DNA of 64,000 bases from an uncultured Holophagaceae bacterium (lineage in GTDB: Bacteria; Acidobacteriota; Holophagae; Holophagales; Holophagaceae): the NCBI GenBank assembly GCA_903857495.1, contig CAIOFF010000032.1, positions 23,559 to 87,558 of the forward strand, in the 5' to 3' direction. The number at the start of each line of letters is the position of its first letter. Position 1 is the stretch's first letter. The position numbers and the translations under genes were made by a program. This document shows positions 1 through 8,985 of the stretch, piece after piece. A model generated the notes under the pieces. The model did not search any database and was not told where the DNA came from. It was given only the letters and a program-made list of their open reading frames with translations.

Positions 1-1
1 G

Positions 2-460
2 TTCCAGCTGCCGACCGCCCTCGATGCGCCGGTGGCGCTGCGGTTCTCCTTCCTTGTGAAGCAGCCCCTGCAGGCCCTGAAGACGGCCCCGGGCGAGAAG
101 GGCGCCCTGCCCGCGGGCAGCCGCCTGTTCCGACACGGCTTCGTGAACACCCAGGAGACGCCCATCGGCGTCTACCGCCTGGAGTTCCTGTTCCCGGAGG
201 GCCTCATCGCCCAGGCCGTGCGGGAGCAGCTCCCCAAGCTGGAGAAGCAGGAGACCGGCCCCCGAGTGCTGCTGTCGGTCCTGGACGGGCAGCAGGCCGC
301 CACCCTCACCTACGCCAACGTGCACCAGGGCGATGCCACCTCCATGGCCGTCGAGCTGGTGCCGCGCCAGCGCTCCCTCGGCTGGCTGCTCGCCGGGGTC
401 ATCCTCGCGGGCCTCTACCTCTTCTACTTCAGGGATCTGGTCGCCAAGAAGGCGTCCTGA
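2..460 (+). CDS. C-terminal part of a membrane-anchored protein of unknown function
   Basis: The reading frame is open from the first bases of the window, so this is the 3' part of a gene that begins upstream; the GTG at 32 is unlikely to be the real start. About 152 residues are visible. Most of the segment is mixed hydrophilic sequence of the kind seen in beta-rich extracytoplasmic domains. Near the C-terminus there is one clear membrane helix (GWLLAGVILAGLYLFYF) followed by a short basic tail (RDLVAKKAS), which looks like a C-terminal anchor with the bulk probably outside the cytoplasm. I do not recognise the family. It ends 46 bases before the downstream transporter-like gene and may share its transcript. 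Confidence 0.6.
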   Translation, partial: FQLPTALDAPVALRFSFLVKQPLQALKTAPGEKGALPAGSRLFRHGFVNTQETPIGVYRLEFLFPEGLIAQAVREQLPKLEKQETGPRVLLSVLDGQQAATLTYANVHQGDATSMAVELVPRQRSLGWLLAGVILAGLYLFYFRDLVAKKAS

Positions 461-506
461 CCCCCGTCATGTCAGTGTCCAGTCACCGTCCCTTCTGGAG
501 TCCGAT

Positions 507-1796
507 TTGCTGCCCCCTCAGTTCGTGCCTTTCCTGCTCACGGTGGCCATCAGTACGCTGATCGGCATCGGGCTGCGGGACTACTACGAACAGGAAGGGA
601 AGCGGGACACTTTCGGCACGGTGCGGACGTTCATTTTCCTGGGCCTCCTGGGCCACATGCTCTACCGAATTCCCGTCATCGGAGCCTATGCGTTCCTCGT
701 CGGCATGGTCGTGACGGGGCCCTTCCTGCTGGTCTACTACAACAACAAGGTCAGCCAGCAGAAGAGCCCGGGCCTCATCGGCGTCCTCATCGCCCTCCTC
801 ACTTACAGCGTCGGCCCCGTGGTCATCCATGAGCCCCATTGGTATCTGGTGGCCTTCGCCATCACCATCTTGTTCGTGCTCCACTCCAAGGGCCGCATCC
901 GGCAGTTCACGGACCGCCTTGAAACCGGCGAGGTGGTGACTGCCTGCAAGTTCCTGGCGATCGCAGGTGTCGTCCTGCCCTTGATCCCCTCAGAGCTCCC
1001 GACGGCGGGCATTCTGGGGCGGGTCTTCTCGATCCTCCCGGTCGGGCCTCACCAGATCTGGATGGCCGTGGTCGTCACGACGGCCATCTCCTATCTCGGC
1101 TACGTGCTGCAGACCTACCTCTACCCGAAAAAGGGGTTGCTGCTGACGGGGCTCATCGGGGGACTTTACTCCAGCACCATGACGGTCCTCGTGCTCTCGA
1201 AGAAGACCCGGGCCCAGGAGGGCCAGGCCCGCGAGGCGGCGGCGGCCATCATGCTGTCGACCCCTACCATGTACCTGCGGATCCTCTTCCTGGTAGCGGC
1301 CTTTATGCCTTCAGGTGCCCTCCGCCTGCTGCCGCCCTTCCTGCTCTTCTCCCTGCTGGCCGGCGCCTATGCCTGGTGGCTCCGCCGGGGCACCGAACTG
1401 GAGCTGATGGCGACACCCGCTGGCTCCGAGGTGGAGATGAAGGAGCGCAATCCCCTGGAGCTGAACTCGGCCCTGCTGTTCGCAGTCATGTTCGTCACGG
1501 TGTCGGTCATCACCAAGTTCGTCCTGCTGCACTTCCAGGCGCTGGGCCTGCGGATGTTGTCCTTCCTGGTGGGCGCCTCGGACATCGTGCCCTTCATCGT
1601 CTCCGTTCTGCAGGGAAACCTCGGCATCGGTGCTGGCCCCATCCTGCAGGCCATCGTCATCGCGACGGCCTCCAACAATGTCATGAAGGCCGCTTACACA
1701 TTCGGGTTCGGGCACCGCACCACCGCCCGCCTGACCGCCGTCGGCATGTCGGGTATCGCCGCCCTGTCCTTCCTCTACGCCGCGCTGGTCCTCTAG
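507..1796 (+). CDS. MgtC/SapB-DUF4010 family membrane protein (copy 1)
   Basis: A multi-spanning inner-membrane protein of about 429 residues. The N-terminal part carries the MgtC/SapB-like signature (STLIGIGLRDYYEQEG, then GTVRTF). The C-terminal part has the DUF4010 helices, with GLIGGLYSSTMTVLVLSKK in the middle and LQGNLGIGAGPILQAIVIA near the end. Substrate and function are not established for DUF4010 proteins. The frame stays open further upstream, but the TTG at 507 has a TGGAG ribosome site about 7 bases before it and aligns exactly with the ATG of the paralogue at 2648, so I chose it; an ATG at 469 is out of frame. It is followed by a CYTH-like gene and then the paralogue, all on the same strand. 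Confidence 0.85.
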   Translation: MLPPQFVPFLLTVAISTLIGIGLRDYYEQEGKRDTFGTVRTFIFLGLLGHMLYRIPVIGAYAFLVGMVVTGPFLLVYYNNKVSQQKSPGLIGVLIALLTYSVGPVVIHEPHWYLVAFAITILFVLHSKGRIRQFTDRLETGEVVTACKFLAIAGVVLPLIPSELPTAGILGRVFSILPVGPHQIWMAVVVTTAISYLGYVLQTYLYPKKGLLLTGLIGGLYSSTMTVLVLSKKTRAQEGQAREAAAAIMLSTPTMYLRILFLVAAFMPSGALRLLPPFLLFSLLAGAYAWWLRRGTELELMATPAGSEVEMKERNPLELNSALLFAVMFVTVSVITKFVLLHFQALGLRMLSFLVGASDIVPFIVSVLQGNLGIGAGPILQAIVIATASNNVMKAAYTFGFGHRTTARLTAVGMSGIAALSFLYAALVL

Positions 1797-1880
1797 GCCC
1801 TGCGGATTCCTTCCTCCCCTGACTTCCAGGGAACCCCCGACCGGATGGCCCCTCCATCCACCCCTCCACAGGAGCACCCC

Positions 1881-2519
1881 ATGTCCGATGTGTTCGCCAA
1901 GAACGCCGCCACCAGCGCCGCCGACGCCCTGAAGATCATCCCCCGCGCGGAGTTCCGGGTCTTTGGACCGGGGGTCATCGACCTGGTGAAGGGCAAGATG
2001 TGGAACGGGAAGACGGTCCTCTTCCAGGCCCGGCGCATGCCGGCCGAGACCTACTTCCTGTCCGCGAACACCAACGAGGCCAACGTGAAGGTGCGGGACG
2101 GGCTCCTGGACATCAAGACCAAGACCGGCGAGACACCCGACGGCTACGAGATCTTCCAGCCCCGGGGCAAGTTCCAGTTCCCCGTGAAGCAGGAGGACCT
2201 GACCACGATCCTGTCGCACCTCAAGGTCGAGGCGAAGCTCGAGCAGGCCATGTATACCATCGACGAGTTCATCGCCCTGGCCCGGAAGCACGCGGACCTG
2301 GTGCCGGTCACCGTGGAGAAGATGCGCTACGGCTTCACCATCGACGGCATCATCTGCGAGTACGCCCAGGTCTGGTTCAACAGCGCCATGGTGGAGACCG
2401 CCTGCGCGGAGAGCGAGAACTACGAGGGCATGCGCCAGGTCATCGAGGGCCTCGGCCTCCAGGACCTGCCGAACACGAACTACCTCAAGGCGGCCAAGCG
2501 CGTCATGGGCATGGTCTAG
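1881..2519 (+). CDS. CYTH-like (triphosphate tunnel) domain protein, tentative
   Basis: A soluble protein of 212 residues with no signal peptide. The start at 1881 has an AGGAG site 5 bases upstream. I see a pattern resembling the CYTH/triphosphate-tunnel fold: an early charged strand (AEFRVF), a VKVRDGLLDIKTKTG strand pair rich in basic residues, then VTVEKMRYGF and an acidic strand GIICEYAQVWF followed by ACAESENYE. In CYTH proteins alternating Lys/Arg and Glu residues on such strands bind polyphosphate or nucleoside triphosphate with a metal. The assignment rests on pattern only and could be wrong. The gene sits 84 bases after one DUF4010 gene and 128 bases before its paralogue, so a link to ion or phosphate-linked transport is possible but unproven. 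Confidence 0.6.
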   Translation: MSDVFAKNAATSAADALKIIPRAEFRVFGPGVIDLVKGKMWNGKTVLFQARRMPAETYFLSANTNEANVKVRDGLLDIKTKTGETPDGYEIFQPRGKFQFPVKQEDLTTILSHLKVEAKLEQAMYTIDEFIALARKHADLVPVTVEKMRYGFTIDGIICEYAQVWFNSAMVETACAESENYEGMRQVIEGLGLQDLPNTNYLKAAKRVMGMV

Positions 2520-2541
2520 TCAAGGTTCAGTCCGCACTACC

Positions 2542-2581
2542 CCTGGGGCGGCCTTAAGCAAGGGGGGGGAGCCGCCCCGGG
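2542..2581 (+). terminator. GC-rich stem-loop after the CYTH-like gene
   Basis: CCTGGGGCGGC (2542-2552) pairs with GCCGCCCCGGG (2571-2581) with one mismatch around an 18-base loop. It lies just downstream of the stop at 2519. There is no T-run after it, so it may be an mRNA-end stabiliser or partial terminator rather than a classical intrinsic terminator. Confidence 0.4.
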
Positions 2582-2647
2582 GTTCAAGGATGGGAGCCCC
2601 TGCCACCCTTGTCTCAGTCCCCACCGCCTCGCGCTCCGGAGTTCTGT

Positions 2648-3994
2648 ATGTTCCCACCCCAGGTCGCGCCCTTTCTCCTGACCATGGCCATCAGTACGCT
2701 GATCGGCATCGGTCTGCGCGACTACTACGAGAGTGAAAAGAAGTTCGACACCTTTGGCACGGTCCGCACCTTCGTGTTCTTCGGCATGCTCGGCTTCATG
2801 CTCTACCAGATTCCGGCCATCGGCCCCTTCGCCTTCCTGCTGGGCATGGCCGCGGTGGTGCCCTTCCTGCTCGTCTACTACAGCAACAAGGTCCGGCAGA
2901 AGAAGAGCCCGGGGCTCATCGGCGTGCTGATCGCGCTGATGACCTACACCACCGGACCCGTGGCCCTCAACCAGCCCCATTGGTTCCTGGTGCTCTTCGG
3001 CGTGTCCATCCTCTTCGTCCTGCACTCCAAGGGGAAGATCCGCGTCTTCACGGACCGGCTCGAGACCGGCGAGGTGGTCACGGCCTGCAAGTTCCTGGCG
3101 ATCGCCGGCGTGGTCCTCCCCCTCATCCCCAGCACGCCCCTCGGCGGTGGTCTCGTGGGTCAGATCTTCGACTCGCTGCCCGTCACGCCCCGGCAGATCT
3201 GGATGGCGGTGGTGATCACCACGACCATCTCGTACCTGGGCTACGTGCTGCAGACCTACCTGTTCCCCCGGAAGGGCCTGCTGCTCACCGGCCTGATCGG
3301 CGGCGTCTACTCCAGCACCGTGGCGGTGCTGGTGCTGGCCAAGAAGTCCAAGCGCAGCCCGGGTCACGATGAAGAAGCCGCGGCGGCGATCCTGCTGGCC
3401 GTCTCGATGATGTATCTCCGCCTGCTGGTCCTCGTCGCGATCTTCCGCTTCCGCCTAGCCCTGCAGGTGGGCCCGGCCCTGGTGATCCTGGCCCTGCTCG
3501 CGGCGGCCTACGGCATCTGGATCCGGCGGAAGAGTCTGGAGCCAGTCCTGGTGCCTCAGGAGGTTCCGGTCAGCACGCCGGAGGCGCTGCTCGATCCCGC
3601 GACCGACTTCGTGCCGGGCGAGACCGAAGAGCCGGCCCTGCGGAAGAATCCCCTCGAGATCAACTCCGCCCTCTTCTTTGCCTTCATGTTCGTGGCGGTG
3701 TCCCTGGCGACCAAGTACGTCCTGATCCTCTACCAGGGCATGGGTCTCCGGATGCTGTCCTTCGTCGTCGGCTGCTCGGACATCACGCCCTTTGTGGTCT
3801 CCGTGCTGCAGGGCAACCTGGGCATCGGCACCGCCCAGGTGCTGCAGGCCATCGTCATCGCCAGCGCCAGCAACAACATGCTCAAGGTGGCCTACACCTA
3901 CATGTTCGGCACCCGCCGCACCGCCAACCTGGCGGCCATGGGCATGGTCACCCTGGCCGTGCTGTCGGTGCTCTACGCCATCACGTTGATCTAG
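2648..3994 (+). CDS. MgtC/SapB-DUF4010 family membrane protein (copy 2)
   Basis: A paralogue of the gene at 507-1796, 448 residues, colinear over its whole length. It has the same MgtC-like N-terminus (STLIGIGLRDYYESEK), TACKFLAIAGVVLPLIP, GLIGGVYSSTVAVLVLAKK and LQGNLGIGTAQVLQAIVIA. It differs by a longer hydrophilic insert before the last helices (around residues 295-330, Pro/Glu-rich). The ATG at 2648 has CGGAG 6 bases upstream; a TTG at 2609 is in frame but lacks an equally placed site. The stop overlaps by four bases the stop of the convergent gene on the other strand. Function is unknown; the two copies probably arose by duplication around the CYTH-like gene. Confidence 0.85.
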   Translation: MFPPQVAPFLLTMAISTLIGIGLRDYYESEKKFDTFGTVRTFVFFGMLGFMLYQIPAIGPFAFLLGMAAVVPFLLVYYSNKVRQKKSPGLIGVLIALMTYTTGPVALNQPHWFLVLFGVSILFVLHSKGKIRVFTDRLETGEVVTACKFLAIAGVVLPLIPSTPLGGGLVGQIFDSLPVTPRQIWMAVVITTTISYLGYVLQTYLFPRKGLLLTGLIGGVYSSTVAVLVLAKKSKRSPGHDEEAAAAILLAVSMMYLRLLVLVAIFRFRLALQVGPALVILALLAAAYGIWIRRKSLEPVLVPQEVPVSTPEALLDPATDFVPGETEEPALRKNPLEINSALFFAFMFVAVSLATKYVLILYQGMGLRMLSFVVGCSDITPFVVSVLQGNLGIGTAQVLQAIVIASASNNMLKVAYTYMFGTRRTANLAAMGMVTLAVLSVLYAITLI

Positions 3995-4449
3995 AGGCTA
4001 TCCGTGCCCGAGAACAGGGCCTTGAGGTCCAGCGAGGGCGTGTGGGTCTGGGTGGCCAGGGACACATACTTCCGGGCGAGCATGTCCTTGCCGGTGCCGA
4101 GGACGGTGCCCACGAGGCCCAGGGCTTCGGCCTGGTCGGCGGCGGGCAGGGTCTTCAGGATCTCCAGCCAGAGCACCTCCTCGAGGACGTTGTAGGCCGT
4201 CTGCACCTCGGCCAGGTCCACGCCCGCCTCGAAGCGTGCCGTGGCCACAGAGCTGGCGTGGCTTATGACGGGGGCCAGGTTGCGCTCCAGCACGGCGGTG
4301 ATCACGAGGCTCAGCAGGGTGCCGAGGCGTCCGCGGATCTCGTCGGCGCCGGCCGCTTCGTAGTGCTCCAGGTGGGACCGGTGCAGGGAGGCGATGGCCT
4401 TGGCCAGGATCTCCTCCCGGTGGCTGCGCAGGATCTTCTCGAGGCCCAT
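3991..4449 (-). CDS. RsbRD N-terminal-like (RsbT co-antagonist) domain protein
   Basis: An all-helical soluble protein of 152 residues with start at 4449 and AGGAG 6 bases upstream. The pattern, with an early LHRSHLEHYE helix and a later central helix FEAGVDLAEVQTAYNVLEE, resembles the N-terminal domain of RsbRD-type stressosome or co-antagonist proteins, which is also found as a stand-alone sensor module. No STAS domain or kinase follows it here. It is convergent with the DUF4010 gene and separated from the next gene on its strand by a repeat island. The ligand is unknown; a signalling role is inferred from the family. Confidence 0.6.
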   Translation of the reverse strand: MGLEKILRSHREEILAKAIASLHRSHLEHYEAAGADEIRGRLGTLLSLVITAVLERNLAPVISHASSVATARFEAGVDLAEVQTAYNVLEEVLWLEILKTLPAADQAEALGLVGTVLGTGKDMLARKYVSLATQTHTPSLDLKALFSGTDSL

Positions 4450-4589
4450 GGGACGCTCCTCCGTGCGGTGAGCCTCCGCGTGCCTTCATGGCGCGGGCGC
4501 TGCCGCCGTTGGCTCCATTGTTGACCCATCGGTCAGTGATCTAGGTCAACCTGGGCGGGAGCGAGGCGGATCGATTCGCAAGGCGATGA

Positions 4590-4935
4590 CGACAAAAGCT
4601 TTTAACCACCGATGAACACCGATAACTGCTGATGAAAAGCTGATCAAGCAAGGAGGAGCAGGGGACTGCCACTCGCTCGGCACGGGTTGGATCCCGGGGG
4701 CGCCGGGGCTGCGCTTCTTGGGACGCGGTCCCGGCGCCCCCGGGATCACTTCCGGCTAGGCCGGAAGCCGCCTGCGGCGGACCCGTGCGGGTGTGTCGGG
4801 ATCCCTTCGCGTCTTTGCGCCTTCGCGTTGGATCATTTTCATCCCAACTCAGGCGTCAGCGCCGGGGTTGGGGTCTTTATCGGTGTTCATCAGCCTTTCT
4901 CGGTGTTCATCGGTGGTAAAAAAATCCTTTTCATC
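4590..4935. repeat. Palindromic repeat island with internal cruciform (ACACCGATGA type)
   Basis: Fills most of the 500-base gap 4450-4952. The left end (about 4601-4650) carries ACCACCGATGAACACCGAT preceded by an AAAAGCTTTT box. The right end (about 4876-4930) carries the inverted form ending in CGGTGGTAAAAAAATCC. Inside is an 18-bp perfect inverted repeat (GATCCCGGGGGCGCCGGG at 4690-4707, partner at 4730-4747), a smaller stem CTTCCGGC/GCCGGAAG (4749-4766), and a different repeat type, CTTCGCGTCTTTGCGCCTTC (about 4807-4826). No coding sequence is supported here. The layout matches the other repeat islands of the window. Confidence 0.8.
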
Positions 4936-4952
4936 CGACTGAAAACCCGGCC

Positions 4953-6569
4953 TCAGAGATCCCCGATGGCGGCCACGACGCGGGTCCAGAGGTCGCTGCC
5001 CTGGGTGCCGTTGGTCAGGATGACGAGGCCGGTGCCCCGGCTTGGCGAGAACTGGGAGAAGCAGCGGAAGCCGGTCATGTTGGAGCCGCCGTGGTGGGCG
5101 ATGTCGCCCTGGTCCGTGGCGTTGAGGGACCAGCCCAGGCCCCAGAAGACCGAGGTGCCGCGGGCGGCGCCCGGCCGCTCGATGGGGTCGCGGGCGTCCA
5201 GGCGGACCTGGTGGGCCAGCGCCTCCCGGGCCGAGACCTGGGCCAGCAGCTTCGACTCGCCCCGCTCGGCCTTCATGACTTCGATCAGCAGGCGGGCGTA
5301 GTCCTCGGCGGTGGTGTAGAGCGAGTAGGCCGCGTTGGGGTGCAGGTACTTCGAGGTGGTCAGCACGGTCCCGTCGTCGCGGTGGCCGCTGGCCTGGCGG
5401 GCGCCCAGGGCCGCCGTCCAGGCGAAGCCCGTGGCCGTGAGGCCCAGGGGCGCGAAGAGGTCCCGGGTCGCCCAGGCATCCAGGGGCTGGCCCGTGACGC
5501 GCTCGAGCACCCGCTGCAGGTAGAAGATGCCCTCGCCGGAGTAGCTGAACCGCGAGCCCGGCGCGAACCGGAGCGGAATCGGCCCCTCCCGCTCCTCGCC
5601 GCCCGGCCGCCAGTTGGGGAAGCCGGAGGTGTGGGAGAGGGCCATGCGGGCGGTCACCCGGCGGCGCTCGGGCTGCTCGGGCAGGAGCTGCTCCGGCGCA
5701 TAGGCCTCCAGGGGCCGGTCGAGGTCGAGGCGGCCCCGCTCCACCAGCTGCAGCGCCAGCAGGCCAAAGATCGGCTTGCTCATGGACGCGGCCTCGAAGA
5801 CGGTGCCCGGGGTGACCGGCTCCCGGGTCTGGGCGTTGCGGACGCCGTAGCCCCGGGACCAGACCAGGCGCCGGTCCTGGATCAGCGCCACGGCCACGCC
5901 GGGCACGTGGAGCTCGGCCATCAGCGCGGGGACCAGTTCGTCCAGGGTGGCCGCCAGGGCCTTCGGCGTGAGCTGGCTGGCCCGTCCCGCCGGGTCCACC
6001 TGCCGCAGGGCCAGGGCCGCCGCCGCCCGCACGGCCTCGTCCCGGTCGCTGAGCAGGCGCGTCAGCTCGGGCGCCGCCGACCGGGCGGATGGGCCGAGGC
6101 CGCCCAGGGTCACGGCGGCCGCCTGACGGACGTGCTCACTGGCATCTGTCAGGGCCTTGGTGAGGGCTGGGAGGGCCACCAGGGCCGGGGAACCGACTCG
6201 GCCCAGCGCGATGGCCGCGGACCAGCGCACCTCGCTGCGGGGCCCCTGGAGGGCCTGCGTCAGGGCCGGGACGGCGGGTGCGCCAATCCGCCCGAGGGCC
6301 AGGGCGGCCGCCCCCCGCAGGTAGAGGTCCTCGTCGCCCAGGGCCGCCACCAGGGCCTGGACCGCCGCCGGGGACTCGGGACCGAGGTTGCCCAGACGGA
6401 CCAGGGCTTCCTCGCGCCGCCGGGGGTCGGGGTTCGCCAGGGCCTGGAGCAGGGCCTGCGGGGTGCTCGGCGCGGTGGTCGTCTGGCCGAACAGCGGCAG
6501 GGCCAAGCCCGCGGCCAGGAGCAGTGTGGCCAATGATCGGCGGCGAGGTCGGGCGGGGGCGGGCAGCAT
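4953..6569 (-). CDS. Exported HEAT-repeat / class C beta-lactamase-type serine hydrolase
   Basis: 538 residues with an N-terminal signal peptide (RRRSLATLLLAAGLALPLFG). Residues about 30-190 form HEAT/PBS-lyase-like repeats (units such as VRWSAAIALGRVGSPALVAL). The rest is a serine hydrolase of the beta-lactamase class C / DD-peptidase / EstB superfamily: the SxxK motif is SMSK in EAASMSKPIFG, a YSG stands at the YxN position, and HHGGSNMTGF supplies the HxG box. Members hydrolyse peptides, esters or beta-lactams; the substrate cannot be deduced, and resistance should not be assumed. The start at 6569 begins 7 bases after the aminotransferase stop, so the two are probably one operon. The repeats fused to the hydrolase are unusual. 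Confidence 0.85.
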   Translation of the reverse strand: MLPAPARPRRRSLATLLLAAGLALPLFGQTTTAPSTPQALLQALANPDPRRREEALVRLGNLGPESPAAVQALVAALGDEDLYLRGAAALALGRIGAPAVPALTQALQGPRSEVRWSAAIALGRVGSPALVALPALTKALTDASEHVRQAAAVTLGGLGPSARSAAPELTRLLSDRDEAVRAAAALALRQVDPAGRASQLTPKALAATLDELVPALMAELHVPGVAVALIQDRRLVWSRGYGVRNAQTREPVTPGTVFEAASMSKPIFGLLALQLVERGRLDLDRPLEAYAPEQLLPEQPERRRVTARMALSHTSGFPNWRPGGEEREGPIPLRFAPGSRFSYSGEGIFYLQRVLERVTGQPLDAWATRDLFAPLGLTATGFAWTAALGARQASGHRDDGTVLTTSKYLHPNAAYSLYTTAEDYARLLIEVMKAERGESKLLAQVSAREALAHQVRLDARDPIERPGAARGTSVFWGLGWSLNATDQGDIAHHGGSNMTGFRCFSQFSPSRGTGLVILTNGTQGSDLWTRVVAAIGDL

Positions 6570-6576
6570 GGGGCGC

Positions 6577-7437
6577 CTACTCCAGGTGGTCCTTCTTGAA
6601 CTCCCGGTACAGGTCCTGGAGACGGGCCGTGACCGGACCCATGCGCCCCCCGCCGACGACGGCGCCATCGACCTCCACCACGGGCATCACCTCGGAGACG
6701 GTGCTGGAGATGAAGGCCTCGTCCGCCGTGAGGAAGTCCTGGAGGTACAGGCGCTGCTCATGCACTTCCAGGCCATCCGCGCGGGCCAGCCCCATCACGC
6801 ACGCGCGGGTGGTGCCCGGCAGGATGTTGTCCAGCTCAGGGGTGATCAGGACCTTGTCCCGGACGCAGAAGATCGTCGAGCTGGGGCCTTCGGTCAGGTA
6901 GCGGCCCCGGTCGTCATCGCGATAGAAGAGGGCCTCGAACGCGCCCTTCTCCTTCGCGTACTGCTTGCCCAGCACATTGGGCAGCAGGTTGATGGACTTG
7001 ATGTGACAGTAGCCCCAGCGGATGTCCTGGAAGGTGACGGTCTTGATCCCCACAGACCAGCAGCCCTCGGGCATCTTCCGGAGGGGGATGAGGACGATGA
7101 AGAAGTTGGGCCGCACGCCCTCGGGGAAGGGGTGGTAGCGGGGCGCCTCGCCGCGGGTGATCTCCAGGTAGAGCTCGCCGTCCTGGATGCCGTTGCGGCG
7201 CGACAGCTCGCGGCAGGCCTCCAGCAGCTCCTCGGCGGTGTAGGGGAAGTCCATGCCGAGGAAGGCCGCGCTCTCGCGCATGCGCCGGAGGTGCTTCCCG
7301 AAGAGCAGGAACTTGCCGTCCACGCAGCGGATGACCTCGAAGAGGCCATCCGCGAAGCAGAGCCCCCGATCCTGGATGCTCAGGAGTTTCTCCGTCTCCT
7401 GGTGGAAGCCCCCGTTGAAGAAAATCTCTCGACCCAT
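6577..7437 (-). CDS. Class IV PLP-dependent aminotransferase (branched-chain / D-amino-acid type)
   Basis: 286 residues, starting at 7437 with GGGAG 8 bases upstream. Fold-type IV signatures are clear: LLSIQDRGLCFADGLFEVIR near the N-terminus, the PLP lysine region HIKSINLLPNVLGKQYAKE, and TEGPSSTIFCV. The family includes branched-chain aminotransferase, D-alanine aminotransferase and aminodeoxychorismate lyase. The DRG...FADGLFE form and the short length favour a D-amino-acid or broad transaminase over a canonical ilvE, but I cannot decide. Its neighbour is a secreted DD-peptidase-type hydrolase, which would fit D-amino-acid salvage from peptidoglycan; that is inference. Confidence 0.85.
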   Translation of the reverse strand: MGREIFFNGGFHQETEKLLSIQDRGLCFADGLFEVIRCVDGKFLLFGKHLRRMRESAAFLGMDFPYTAEELLEACRELSRRNGIQDGELYLEITRGEAPRYHPFPEGVRPNFFIVLIPLRKMPEGCWSVGIKTVTFQDIRWGYCHIKSINLLPNVLGKQYAKEKGAFEALFYRDDDRGRYLTEGPSSTIFCVRDKVLITPELDNILPGTTRACVMGLARADGLEVHEQRLYLQDFLTADEAFISSTVSEVMPVVEVDGAVVGGGRMGPVTARLQDLYREFKKDHLE

Positions 7438-7552
7438 GGGTGCAGCTCCCTCGCGTGGTGGGCTCCATTTTTTCACAGAGCCTCCGCGAGGTGACAAAAA
7501 AAATGGTCACATCTCGGTTGCTTGAAAGGTTTTTTATCAGGGTCGCAGCGGC

Positions 7553-8520
<968 letters not shown>

Positions 8521-8524
<4 letters not shown>

Positions 8525-8979
8525 GGGTGCTCCGGGGAAACGACGCGGGCGGGGAAGGTGGCCTGGAGGAGGCTGTAGACCTTGCAGCCCACACAGAAGC
8601 CCAGGAAGGCCTCCAGCGCCGCGCACAGGATCAGCACGGCGGCGAGGGCCAGCACCAGCCTGGGCTGCTGGAAGTGCAGCGCGAGTGCGATGCCGAGGGT
8701 GAAGGCGGCCCCCACCAGCGCCGCGAAGCGCTTGGGCCCGGCATTGACGGGCCTGGGCGAAAGTCCCGCTGCCGCCCTCAGGGTCTGCGCGGCCTGGGCC
8801 ACGGGGCTCCAGCGGTTCCAGCCACGGCTGCGGAGGCCGAAGTCGGCGGCCAGCAGCAGCGGCAGCCAGACCTGGCCGAGCCTCAGGCTGACCAGGGTGA
8901 GGAGGATGACCAGGCCCGCGCCGATGCGCGTGGCCCGGTCATCGAGGAGGTCGGGGGAGATGGGGCAGGACTCGGTCAT
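8521..8979 (-). CDS. DUF4395 family integral membrane protein with CxxC
   Basis: 152 residues with about four predicted membrane helices: a pair around residues 20-48 and a pair around 85-125. The family hallmark near the C-terminus is GFCVGCKVYSLL, a CxxC at the edge of a helix. The biochemical role of DUF4395 is unknown, but the paired cysteines suggest thiol, persulfide or metal handling. The gene starts 6 bases after metY stops and ends overlapping cysE, so it belongs to a sulfur amino-acid operon, which supports a sulfur-related job. Confidence 0.85.
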
Positions 8980-8985
8980 GGCGGT

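Noticed and set aside
469..506. ATG at 469 as start of the first DUF4010 gene
   Set aside because: It is out of frame with the protein; the TTG at 507 matches the paralogue start and has a ribosome site.
4953..6569. Calling the serine hydrolase an antibiotic-resistance beta-lactamase
   Set aside because: Only superfamily motifs are present; class C-type folds include peptidases and esterases, and the HEAT fusion and context do not indicate resistance.
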